NCBI GenBank assembly: GCA_046328715.1
Contig: JAXLWB010000029.1
Span: 1-64,000 of the forward strand
DNA length: 64,000 bases
Direction of reading: 5' to 3'
Source of the DNA: JAXLWB01 sp046328715
Lineage (GTDB): Bacteria; Chloroflexota; Anaerolineae; Caldilineales; Caldilineaceae
In this document: piece by piece, positions 34,618 through 42,743 of the stretch
Layout: the number at the start of each line of letters is the position of its first letter
Numbering within the stretch: the first letter of the stretch is position 1
Position numbers and translations under genes: made by a program
Notes under the pieces: generated by a model
Database searches by the model: none
The model's input: the letters and a program-made list of their open reading frames with translations, nothing else
Told to the model about the DNA's origin: nothing

Positions 34618-37600
34618 GCGTGTCTATGCCGAAATTGTTGACATTGACAAACTTGCGTTCGATGATTGATGTTCGTGCGCAGGAAGTGCCGTTGGTCGGA
34701 TTGGTGTTGCTCTACGCACTCTGCGCAACAACGACGGACATTCTGATCAGCACGACGGCCTATGCGCTTTTTCTTGATACCTTCGATGCCCAACGCTTGC
34801 CCTATATTTATGTTGGAGTCAGTCTTGGCTCGGTCCTGATTTCATCGTTTTATCTGCAACTGAGTCAACGCTACTCACTGGCTCAGTTGCTGTTTGGCAA
34901 ACATCTCTTACTCGTATTGATCCTGGTCAGCTACCGAGCTTTGTTAAGCGTAAGCACAGCACGCTGGCTCATCTTCTGCCTGCCAATTGTCCATGGGGTG
35001 ATCAATGTTCTCCTCTACATGGCCTTTTGGAACTTGGTTGGACGCCTCTTTAACCTACAGCAGGGCAAACGCCTCTTTGGTCTCTTTGGCGCAGGGCAAC
35101 AGATCGCATGCCTGGGCGTGGGCATTCTGATTCCTTCGCTCGTATTGTGGTTGGGTGCCATCAATCTGTTGTTGGTTGCTGCCTGTGCGAGCGGGGGCGC
35201 ACTTTTGTTTTTGACGCTACTTACACGCAAGGCTGCCAATTTGCACATTGTGGAGCACGACGAGCCGGTGGCAAATGGCGAAACTGCAACCCCGAATCAA
35301 TCCATTTTACGTGATTCTTACATCCAATTGATCTTTGGCATGGTTTTTCTCTTTACTTTGGGTAGCTACTTTGTCGATAACATCTTCTACAATCGACTGG
35401 AAGATTACTACCCCAATGAAGATCAGATGGCCAGCTTTCTCGGCCTGTTTAATGGACTGATCGGTGGGTTGAGTTTATTGAGCCAATTCTTTGTCGCCAA
35501 TCGCTTGCTCAACCAGTTTGGGGTACGAGCTGTGGTTATTCTCACGCCGCTGCTTTTGTTGATCTCTACTTTACTCTTCGCTTTGCTTGGCGGCCTTTGG
35601 GGCTTGATCCCGCTGCATTTTTGGTTGGCAGTCAACATGAATCTGCTGCTACAAGTGATGAATGACACCGATAATACGGCGGCCAATCTGCTCTATCAAC
35701 CGTTGCCAACTACCCTACGCACCCGTACCCAAACGATTGTTGATGGCATTGTGTCGCCGGGCGCGGTCGGTATAACGGGTGTCGTTCTGCTGGTTCTGAC
35801 CAGCTTGCTGCACTTTGACGCTTTGCAACTAAGCTATGTTTTGTTGCCCATTTTGCTGCTTTGGGCTGCGGCAGGTCGGCTGCTGGGGCGCAGTTACGGG
35901 GTTCGAGTACAACAGGCACTACGGCAACGCACCATTCAGGGCAAGCAGGAGATTCAACTGGATCGCTCGGGACTGGAAATTGTCCACCAGGCGCTGGCTA
36001 ACCCTCATCCAGGTGCTGTCCTGTATGCGCTCGATATGCTAGGTGCGAACAATCGCGATGAATTGGCACAGGCCCTGCCGCGTTTGTTGAATCATGCAAG
36101 CACTGATGTGCGTTTAGAGGCGTTGACACGCATGGAACGGCTAGGTGAGAATGCTACGCTGCCGGCGATCTACCACTGTTGGCAGCATGATCCCGAACCT
36201 GTGGTGCGGAATGCCGCTCTCCAATCGCTTGCTACGTTGGGTGGAGCGGATACGATTGACCAACTCTATGATTTCTTGAACGCCGCTGACAGCCAGGTAC
36301 GCCGTAGCGTGATGATCGGCTTCTTACGTAGCGGGGAGTTGGAGGCAATCCTGGCAGCGGGCGAGCAACTCACCCGTCTAATAAGTTCACCGATCCCTGC
36401 CGAGAGAATCTTGGCTGCGCAAATCTTGGGTGAAAGTGGCGTAGCTGGCTTTTACCGACCTCTGCTCGCCATGGTGGCTGATGCGCAACCACAGGTGCAA
36501 CGGGCTGCCTTGCAATCGGCACGAAAAGTGCATCATCCCAAACTCTGGCCTTCGCTCATCGCTGCCCTGGCTCAGCCACAGACGCGTGCGGCCGCACGTA
36601 CCGCCTTGATGGCGGCAGGGGAAACGATCCTGCCTACCTTACACGTGCTGCTTGCCCATCCGGCATCAAGTGAAGCAACACAGCCAAGATTCAATGACCA
36701 GGTGCGTAGTGAACTGGTGCGAATTTGTGGGCGCATCGTTGGCGCTCATCTCGGCAGCCCACTTTATCGTGCCAAGTCGATTACACTCCTGCTGACCAAT
36801 CTGGAATTCCCCGATCTGCATGTGCGCACACGCGCGTTGCAAGCTCTCTCGTACGCTGGCTACCAGGCAGACGCCACGATCCGCCCCACGCTTGAGGCGC
36901 AGATTCAAGGCGAGTTTGCCTTCGCCGCTTGGGCAGTGGCGGGGCTGGTCGATCTTGATGGCATACCCGCAGCAGAACTTTTGCGTAATGCCTTGTCGGA
37001 AAGCCTGCGGCAGCAGCGAATGCGCTTCTACTGGTGGTTCACGCTGCTCTATCAGGGTACGAGCTTGTCGAAAGTACGCGATGCATTTGGGTTGGTGCAG
37101 GGATCGCGTCGACAACCCGCAGCAGAACAGCGAGCTTATCTATTCGAAGCAATCGACCTTTTGCTGGCTAAGAATTTTTCCAAACACCTTCTGCCCTTAT
37201 TGGACGAATTGACGCCAACTCAACAATTGTCACGGTTGGCAACCATCTTCCCACAACCGACACTCTCCCCTCAACAGCGCCTGGCTGTGATTGTTTGCGA
37301 GAATGCTCCTTGGATTAGCGCTTGGTTGCGTGCCGTTGCCCTGTACACGGTCCCCACCGTAGGTCTGCCAGAAGAGTTAGCTGCTGTAGAGCAAGAGGCA
37401 CAATCACTCACTGCCTCGCCAGAGGAGTTGCTTTCGAGCACTGCGTCCTGGCTCCTGAAGCGATTGCCTTGCCAACCCGATACAGAGAATAAGACAGACC
37501 CAGAAGAGAATACCAACCTAACCCACTGTGGAGAGACCACCATGCTGCTGACGATTGAAAAGGTGATCATTTTGCGAACCGTTGATATCTTTGCAGGAAC

Positions 37601-37997
37601 ACCGGACGAAGTACTGGTCGAAGTTGCCGCTCTGCTCAAAGAGATTGACGCACCACCTGGTACGACAATCTTTGCTCAGGGCGATCAAGGGGACAGCATG
37701 TATATCATCGTCGAAGGGGAGGTCGAGGCACGCAATGGTGACCATGTCTTTACTCATATGGGCGAGCGTGAGGTCTTTGGCGAAATGGCATTATTAGATG
37801 GCGAGCCACGCACTGCTACGATCCGCACCACACAGGCAACTCACCTGCTACGGCTCGATCAAGAACCATTTTACGAGTTGATGGAAGATCGCTTGGAGAT
37901 TGTACGTGGCATCATTCATGTGTTGCTGCAACGGCTGCGGGCGCGCACCAATGACGTCAATCGTTTGCAGGCGCAGTTGCAAGTGACTCAACCGTAA
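34614..37997 (+). CDS. transporter-HEAT repeat-cyclic nucleotide-binding fusion protein
   Basis: A 1127-residue protein. Residues about 20-430 contain some twelve membrane segments resembling the ATP/ADP-translocase (TLC/Npt) or MFS group. Residues about 440-860 are HEAT-like helical repeats (DVRLEALTRMERLG, PVVRNAALQSLATLG). Residues about 980-1127 are a cNMP-binding domain with FAQGDQGDSMYIIVEGEVEA and the cassette FGEMALLDGEPRTATI. Start ATG overlaps the previous stop by four bases (ATGA), so translation is coupled. Its 3' end overlaps the convergent cyclase gene by 41 bases. Ligand-gated control of transport or of a HEAT-bound partner is inference. Confidence 0.85.
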   Translation: MSVSMPKLLTLTNLRSMIDVRAQEVPLVGLVLLYALCATTTDILISTTAYALFLDTFDAQRLPYIYVGVSLGSVLISSFYLQLSQRYSLAQLLFGKHLLLVLILVSYRALLSVSTARWLIFCLPIVHGVINVLLYMAFWNLVGRLFNLQQGKRLFGLFGAGQQIACLGVGILIPSLVLWLGAINLLLVAACASGGALLFLTLLTRKAANLHIVEHDEPVANGETATPNQSILRDSYIQLIFGMVFLFTLGSYFVDNIFYNRLEDYYPNEDQMASFLGLFNGLIGGLSLLSQFFVANRLLNQFGVRAVVILTPLLLLISTLLFALLGGLWGLIPLHFWLAVNMNLLLQVMNDTDNTAANLLYQPLPTTLRTRTQTIVDGIVSPGAVGITGVVLLVLTSLLHFDALQLSYVLLPILLLWAAAGRLLGRSYGVRVQQALRQRTIQGKQEIQLDRSGLEIVHQALANPHPGAVLYALDMLGANNRDELAQALPRLLNHASTDVRLEALTRMERLGENATLPAIYHCWQHDPEPVVRNAALQSLATLGGADTIDQLYDFLNAADSQVRRSVMIGFLRSGELEAILAAGEQLTRLISSPIPAERILAAQILGESGVAGFYRPLLAMVADAQPQVQRAALQSARKVHHPKLWPSLIAALAQPQTRAAARTALMAAGETILPTLHVLLAHPASSEATQPRFNDQVRSELVRICGRIVGAHLGSPLYRAKSITLLLTNLEFPDLHVRTRALQALSYAGYQADATIRPTLEAQIQGEFAFAAWAVAGLVDLDGIPAAELLRNALSESLRQQRMRFYWWFTLLYQGTSLSKVRDAFGLVQGSRRQPAAEQRAYLFEAIDLLLAKNFSKHLLPLLDELTPTQQLSRLATIFPQPTLSPQQRLAVIVCENAPWISAWLRAVALYTVPTVGLPEELAAVEQEAQSLTASPEELLSSTASWLLKRLPCQPDTENKTDPEENTNLTHCGETTMLLTIEKVIILRTVDIFAGTPDEVLVEVAALLKEIDAPPGTTIFAQGDQGDSMYIIVEGEVEARNGDHVFTHMGEREVFGEMALLDGEPRTATIRTTQATHLLRLDQEPFYELMEDRLEIVRGIIHVLLQRLRARTNDVNRLQAQLQVTQP

Positions 37998-40900
37998 CCA
38001 GGGCTTCCTCAATTGCCTCTTCCACGCTCAGCCTACGCCCTACTTCCCAAACAATTGTAGCTGCTTCGAATCCCAAAGCTTGCCGCGCAGGTTCCAAGGC
38101 TTGATCCAGTTGGCTCTGTTCGGTCGAGGAGAGTGGGGTAAGGAGTGTCTCCCGTAGAGCCGTCGCTGCCCCTGCCAAACGAATGGCCCGCTCTGCCTCG
38201 CCGCGCAGCGACAACAGGCCGCCAAGGCTCTCCAGAATATAGGCGAGTGCTCGGCGGTCACTCAAGCTGCGATAAATTTGTAAACTTTCCTGATAAAGTG
38301 GATAGGCAGTTGAATAGTCCCCTTGGGCGCGCAACACGTTGCCCAATGTCAAAAGCGTATTGCCGAGCGACCACTTATCGCCAATATTGCGATATATGGC
38401 CACTGCCTCTTCCAAATGGAGCAATGCCTCACTATATTGTGCTTGCATGAGAGCTAGTTCACCCAGGTTGTTGAGCGAGTTGGCTACGCCCCACTGATCG
38501 CCCAAACTACGCCGGATGGCCAAACTTTCCAAAAAGAGCTCGTTTGACTGGGTAAGATCTCCTTGATTGGCGGCGGTAATCGCTAAATCGCTCAACGTGT
38601 TGGCAACTTGTGACTGCTCCTGCAATTGACGGCGCAGGGCGAGTCCTTCCATGTAACGGACATGTGCGGTAGCATAGTCACCTTGATACAAAGCTAGTGA
38701 ACCGGAGCAGACGAGCGCCTTGGCCAAATTGGTTTGATCGCCTACCTGCTCGGCGATGGCTTGTGCCTGGGTAAAGTAGGTGGCCGCTTCAGCATAGCGA
38801 CTCTGTTTGCGGCGCAGTTCACCAAGAGCAATCTGACATTGGGCCTGTAATGATGGATCGTTAGTCTGTTCCGCCAGAGCCAAAGCGGCCTGAAAACGAT
38901 TTTCGGCCTCGCCATATTGGCCGATCGTATCGAAAATCTGGCCTAGTTTGAAGAGCACTGTATCCTGATCTTCAAGCGGCAGGATAGGCAGTAACTGAGT
39001 AAAATAGTCCAACGCAGCACCGTTGGCAAAGGCTGCCTGGGCCGCTTCCCCGGCGCGGCGCAGATAGATACGCTGTTTGCCCTGATTGGCACTGCGTGCA
39101 TAGTGATAGGCAAGCAGATCGAGAAAATGGTCAAGCGTCTCCGGGTACCGTTGTTCGATAAATCGGCCAATCTGTTCGTGTAAGCTCAGCTTGAGCGCAT
39201 GAGGTAGACTCTCGTAGGTGACGCTTTGCGTAATCACCTGACGAAAGCGATAGATCAACTCTGGCTCAGTGGGCTCGCGCAGAAACAACTCTTGCTGGTA
39301 CAAGCGGTCCAGATCAGTGTGAATGCGCGTCGAATCACCCAACTCAGGATAGACCCCAGCAAGCCACGCCTCTTGAAAGAGCCGACCAATCACGCTGGCT
39401 ACCTTCACTGTGATCTTCTGGCTTTCACTGAACTGATCGAGCAAGCTCAACATCAATCGTTGCAAACTGTCGGGCAACTCAACTTGTTCCAGCGCAGTGC
39501 TATTCTGAAAATCCACACCTTGGTAGTGTAGATACGTCAGCAATTCTTCCAGATAAAAGGGGTTGCCTTCGGTCTGGGTAATCAAGCGATCAATCACGGT
39601 TGCCGGCAGCGCTGTCTCTTTGCCGAGCAGTTGGGCTACCTTCAAGTCGATAAACTGTGCCGATTCCGTCTGGGTCAGCGCCGAAATCGGAATCTCGGTA
39701 TAGTGGGATTGGGTGTGGGCACGTTGCGAGCGGAGGCGTGTTTCACCCTCCTGCAAACGCGACACGCAGACCAGCAGCACAGGCAGATCAACGATGGCTG
39801 GCACGATGGTTTCGAGCAATTCGTAGGAGAGCGGGTCCAGCCATTGACAGGCTTCAAGCAAAATGAGCAATGGCCTCTGGCGCGCCTTGGAGCGTAAACA
39901 ATCTAGGAGCAACTCTTCTAGCAATGTCTTGCGTAACTTGGGATCCAGAGATTGGGTAAGTTCATTATCTGGGATCGCCAGATTGAGCACGGCTCCTAGA
40001 ATCGGAGCACGGGCGACAAAGATCGGATTGATCTCTGCTAGCTGGGTGTGCAATGTACGAGTTTGTCGCGCTAGCGACCATCCACTATCGATGCCAAAGA
40101 TCGCCCGCCAAATAGGTTGCCAAGCTAAATAGCTGCTATTGATCCCATAGGATTCGCACTCGCCGCCATAGAGCGCAAAGTTCTGTACGGTTGCCAGCCG
40201 CAAAATTTCCGCAACTAGGCGCGATTTTCCGATACCAGCCTCGCCCACAAGGCCAAGCAGTTGACCCTGACCTTGGAGTGCCAACATCATCTTTTCAATT
40301 GCCGTTTCCAATTCATCCTGACGCCCGATCATGGGCAAGGCATAGAGGGGGACGCTTAGTTGCCCGCTGCGTACTTGCTGCGTTCCCTGTAATGCAAAGA
40401 TGGCAACGGGTTCGCTCTTGCCTTTAACACGAATGGACGGAAGCTCTTCGACGATAAAGGTGTCACTCAAGGACTGTTGAGCTGTTTCGCTGAGCAGAAT
40501 TTGACTGGGGCTGGCAGCCATCATTAGGCGGGCGGCCAAGTTGACTTCGTCACCTAATACGCCGTAAGTGCGGTGATGAGCACCACCATAGGCTCCTGCA
40601 CGCATTCGCCCCTGGCTGATGCCGATTTGCACACTCGTGATGAAGTTCAGATCCTGGGGCAGAGCAACGAGTGCCAATGCTGCGGCAGCCGCATGGTCGG
40701 CGTTGTTTTCGTGGGCGAGCGGGGCACCAAAATTGATGTAAAGATAGCTGCCCTTGTCGCCTAGGTTGAGGTCAATCAGCGTGCCTTCATAATGATCGGC
40801 AATGCCCTGCACCCAACGAATATAAGCATCTAGTTTGTTACCTGCCTCGGTATCCTGGTCGTAGTCGATGCCTGTAAAGCGTACAAAAAGGGCGACCGTT

Positions 40901-41688
40901 GGGCGCAATTCAGCTAGAAAGTTGCCTAAGCCCTGGCGCAGCCGTTCATACACTTGGGGCAGCAGCCAAACACGCACCTGCCCATCATGCAACTGCCGGG
41001 TATCGAGCGGCGGCCAGGGCATGGCAGTCACTGCCACGCGCAGCCCTTGTACGACACCAACACTTGATTCTCCCTCCGGATCATGGCGCAATTCCGGCAG
41101 TTGCACGCTGTCGGTCAAAGTTTCCAAGGTCAGTGGGTCAAGCACCACTTCTCCGCGCTTTGCCTGGTGTTCGGCATTCGAGAGGCGTACTAGCGTGTCC
41201 CCAGCCAGCACGTCAATCACCCGCTTGGCTGGATCGCCCACCAGGAAGCGGCGCACGGTGCCTGTTGCTATCGCAGCTTTCATAGCTATGCTGACCACAC
41301 TGCCAGCTGGCGTGCTGACGGCGGCAAATCGTTGCATAGCATTTTGCATGGCCAGGGCGCAAGCTGTGGCACGGAGCCCGTCATCGCCATCGATCCAACA
41401 GGTGATGGCGTCCCCAGCAAATGAAATGACGCTGCCTCGGTAACGATGCAGTTCATCGATAATGGCGTCGTAGACTAGGTTCAAGTAGCGGGTCAACTCT
41501 TCTGCGCCACGCTGCGCACCTAGCTCACGTACCAGCGCTTCGGTTAGGGCAGTAAAGCCAGAAATATCGACGAAGAGTGCGGCACCCTGGGTGCGATCTG
41601 CCAAGGTGTAGCCGCCAGCCAACGCGAAACGGCGATCCATCGGGAGGTAATTGATGAGGTCATCGGGGGCGGTCCGTGGTTGTTGCAT
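37957..41688 (-). CDS. soluble-adenylyl-cyclase-like class III cyclase with ATPase and TPR domains
   Basis: A 1243-residue protein with two cyclase domains (about 25-195 and 245-430), an AAA/STAND ATPase (Walker A GLVGEAGIGKSRL near 480) and TPR repeats (about 880-1180). Domain 1 keeps the metal aspartates Asp41 (FVDISGFT) and Asp93 (FAGDAITCW) but lacks the Asn/Arg pair. Domain 2 lacks the first aspartate (FVRFTG) but has Lys312 (GDKGSYLY), Asn383 and Arg387 (GDEVNLAARL). This is the C1/C2 split of soluble adenylyl cyclase, and the lysine predicts ATP use. ATG 41688 starts the recognisable protein; upstream codons to 41925 look non-coding. Confidence 0.85.
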   Translation of the reverse strand: MQQPRTAPDDLINYLPMDRRFALAGGYTLADRTQGAALFVDISGFTALTEALVRELGAQRGAEELTRYLNLVYDAIIDELHRYRGSVISFAGDAITCWIDGDDGLRATACALAMQNAMQRFAAVSTPAGSVVSIAMKAAIATGTVRRFLVGDPAKRVIDVLAGDTLVRLSNAEHQAKRGEVVLDPLTLETLTDSVQLPELRHDPEGESSVGVVQGLRVAVTAMPWPPLDTRQLHDGQVRVWLLPQVYERLRQGLGNFLAELRPTVALFVRFTGIDYDQDTEAGNKLDAYIRWVQGIADHYEGTLIDLNLGDKGSYLYINFGAPLAHENNADHAAAAALALVALPQDLNFITSVQIGISQGRMRAGAYGGAHHRTYGVLGDEVNLAARLMMAASPSQILLSETAQQSLSDTFIVEELPSIRVKGKSEPVAIFALQGTQQVRSGQLSVPLYALPMIGRQDELETAIEKMMLALQGQGQLLGLVGEAGIGKSRLVAEILRLATVQNFALYGGECESYGINSSYLAWQPIWRAIFGIDSGWSLARQTRTLHTQLAEINPIFVARAPILGAVLNLAIPDNELTQSLDPKLRKTLLEELLLDCLRSKARQRPLLILLEACQWLDPLSYELLETIVPAIVDLPVLLVCVSRLQEGETRLRSQRAHTQSHYTEIPISALTQTESAQFIDLKVAQLLGKETALPATVIDRLITQTEGNPFYLEELLTYLHYQGVDFQNSTALEQVELPDSLQRLMLSLLDQFSESQKITVKVASVIGRLFQEAWLAGVYPELGDSTRIHTDLDRLYQQELFLREPTEPELIYRFRQVITQSVTYESLPHALKLSLHEQIGRFIEQRYPETLDHFLDLLAYHYARSANQGKQRIYLRRAGEAAQAAFANGAALDYFTQLLPILPLEDQDTVLFKLGQIFDTIGQYGEAENRFQAALALAEQTNDPSLQAQCQIALGELRRKQSRYAEAATYFTQAQAIAEQVGDQTNLAKALVCSGSLALYQGDYATAHVRYMEGLALRRQLQEQSQVANTLSDLAITAANQGDLTQSNELFLESLAIRRSLGDQWGVANSLNNLGELALMQAQYSEALLHLEEAVAIYRNIGDKWSLGNTLLTLGNVLRAQGDYSTAYPLYQESLQIYRSLSDRRALAYILESLGGLLSLRGEAERAIRLAGAATALRETLLTPLSSTEQSQLDQALEPARQALGFEAATIVWEVGRRLSVEEAIEEALVTVESLATAPAND

Positions 41689-41905
41689 AGGTGTGATGCA
41701 CTCAGCCGACAAAAGTAAGCCAAAACAATTCCGCCTTATCCTTTCCAAAGGCGTAGGTAAGAACTGCCATTGTAATCTATTTTGCACTAGATTGTATAGA
41801 CTGGAGGTGCTGGTTGCTTTTGCGAGGAAGCTTCGATAGGAAAGAGGGGAAGGAAAGCTTGAGGAGAATGTTGACTGAGTTTTTGGGCTAGACGTGAGGA
41901 ACTTC

Positions 41906-42026
41906 GGTGCTGGATGGCTTATCATCCAGCACCGATTGTGTTACTTAGTGGAATGTCCGTTTAATTTTTAGAAACAGAATCAGCCTGCTTCTTCGAGAAT
42001 AGTCACAATCTATTTCTAAAAATTAA
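41906..42026. terminator. two inverted repeats between ssb and the cyclase gene
   Basis: A 12-bp stem with a six-base loop (41906-41917 against 41924-41935, arm CGGTGCTGGATG) and a wider AT-rich repeat (TTAATTTTTAGAAA at 41961-41974 against TTTCTAAAAATTAA at 42013-42026). They lie just past the end of ssb on the minus strand and probably terminate it. Bases 41689-41905 hold the cyclase leader; no strong promoter or ribosome site was seen there. Confidence 0.55.
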
Positions 42027-42043
42027 GTAGGTGGACTATTAGT

Positions 42044-42445
42044 CTAGAATGGAATATCTCCACCACTTCCCGCACCAGGATCCGAGCTTTCGCTGCTATT
42101 GGCTGCTTCGCTCATTGTCCGGTTGCCAGAGAGGAAACGCACCACGTCTGCATTGACTTCGAGCGAGGCTGAGATTTGACCATCACGATTGCTATAGCCA
42201 CGTGCTTTGACTGTGCCAGTGACCATCACCATGCTTCCCTTGGTCAAGTATTGAGCACAAGTTTCGGCTTGCTTGCGCCAGGTCGTGACTCGATGCCAGG
42301 TGGTTTCTTCTTGCCTTACCCCCTGTTCGTTGTTCCACACACGATCAGTTGCAACACTGAAGGAACAGACGGGGGTTCCACTGGAGGTGTAACGCATTTC
42401 GGGGTCAGCACCCAAGCGACCAACAATAGTAAGCATTTGATACAT
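42044..42445 (-). CDS. ssb: single-stranded DNA-binding protein
   Basis: A 133-residue protein with the SSB OB-fold: MLTIVGRLGADPEMRYTSSG, the strand VCSFSVATDRVW, TTWHRVTTWRKQAETCAQYL and KGSMVMVTGTVKARGY. A short flexible tail ends in the acidic DIPF tip used to recruit replication and repair proteins. The start has AAGGAGA upstream, and a good promoter lies at 42493-42521. It is shorter than the E. coli protein (178) because its linker is short. It stands alone, with no rpsF/rpsR neighbours, so it may be a secondary SSB copy. Confidence 0.95.
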   Translation of the reverse strand: MYQMLTIVGRLGADPEMRYTSSGTPVCSFSVATDRVWNNEQGVRQEETTWHRVTTWRKQAETCAQYLTKGSMVMVTGTVKARGYSNRDGQISASLEVNADVVRFLSGNRTMSEAANSSESSDPGAGSGGDIPF

Positions 42446-42492
42446 GGCAAAGTTCTCCTTCGAATAGTTTTACATGCGCTAACCATCGTTCT

Positions 42493-42521
42493 ATTATAGC
42501 AGATTTTCCACTACTATACAA
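42493..42521 (-). promoter_or_regulatory. sigma-70-type promoter of ssb
   Basis: On the minus strand TTGTAT (42521-42516), 17 bases, TATAAT (42498-42493). Transcription would start near 42486, giving a leader of about 40 bases before the ATG at 42445. Confidence 0.65.
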
Positions 42522-42680
42522 CGAAGAGCCGATCCTAAAGAGCTTATACAGGATGTTTTAGAAGGCTGTTAGACTATAAAATGAATTGATTATCTTATGC
42601 TAGCTTAATTTTATATGAATTACAAATTATGCCCTGAATCGTTGGCATTTGCGAGGCGATACTGCGATACGAGGAAAAAG

Positions 42681-42722
42681 TTACAGGGTAGCAGAACAAT
42701 CATTCGCTCTGCTACCCTGTAA
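42681..42722. terminator. terminator hairpin after the nuclease gene
   Basis: A perfect 15-bp stem (TTACAGGGTAGCAGA at 42681-42695 against 42708-42722, 12-base loop) lies 21 bases past the end of the minus-strand nuclease gene. On that strand the stem is followed by CTTTTTCC, as in an intrinsic terminator. Confidence 0.75.
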
Positions 42723-42743
42723 TAAACTGTAAGGGGAACTCAA

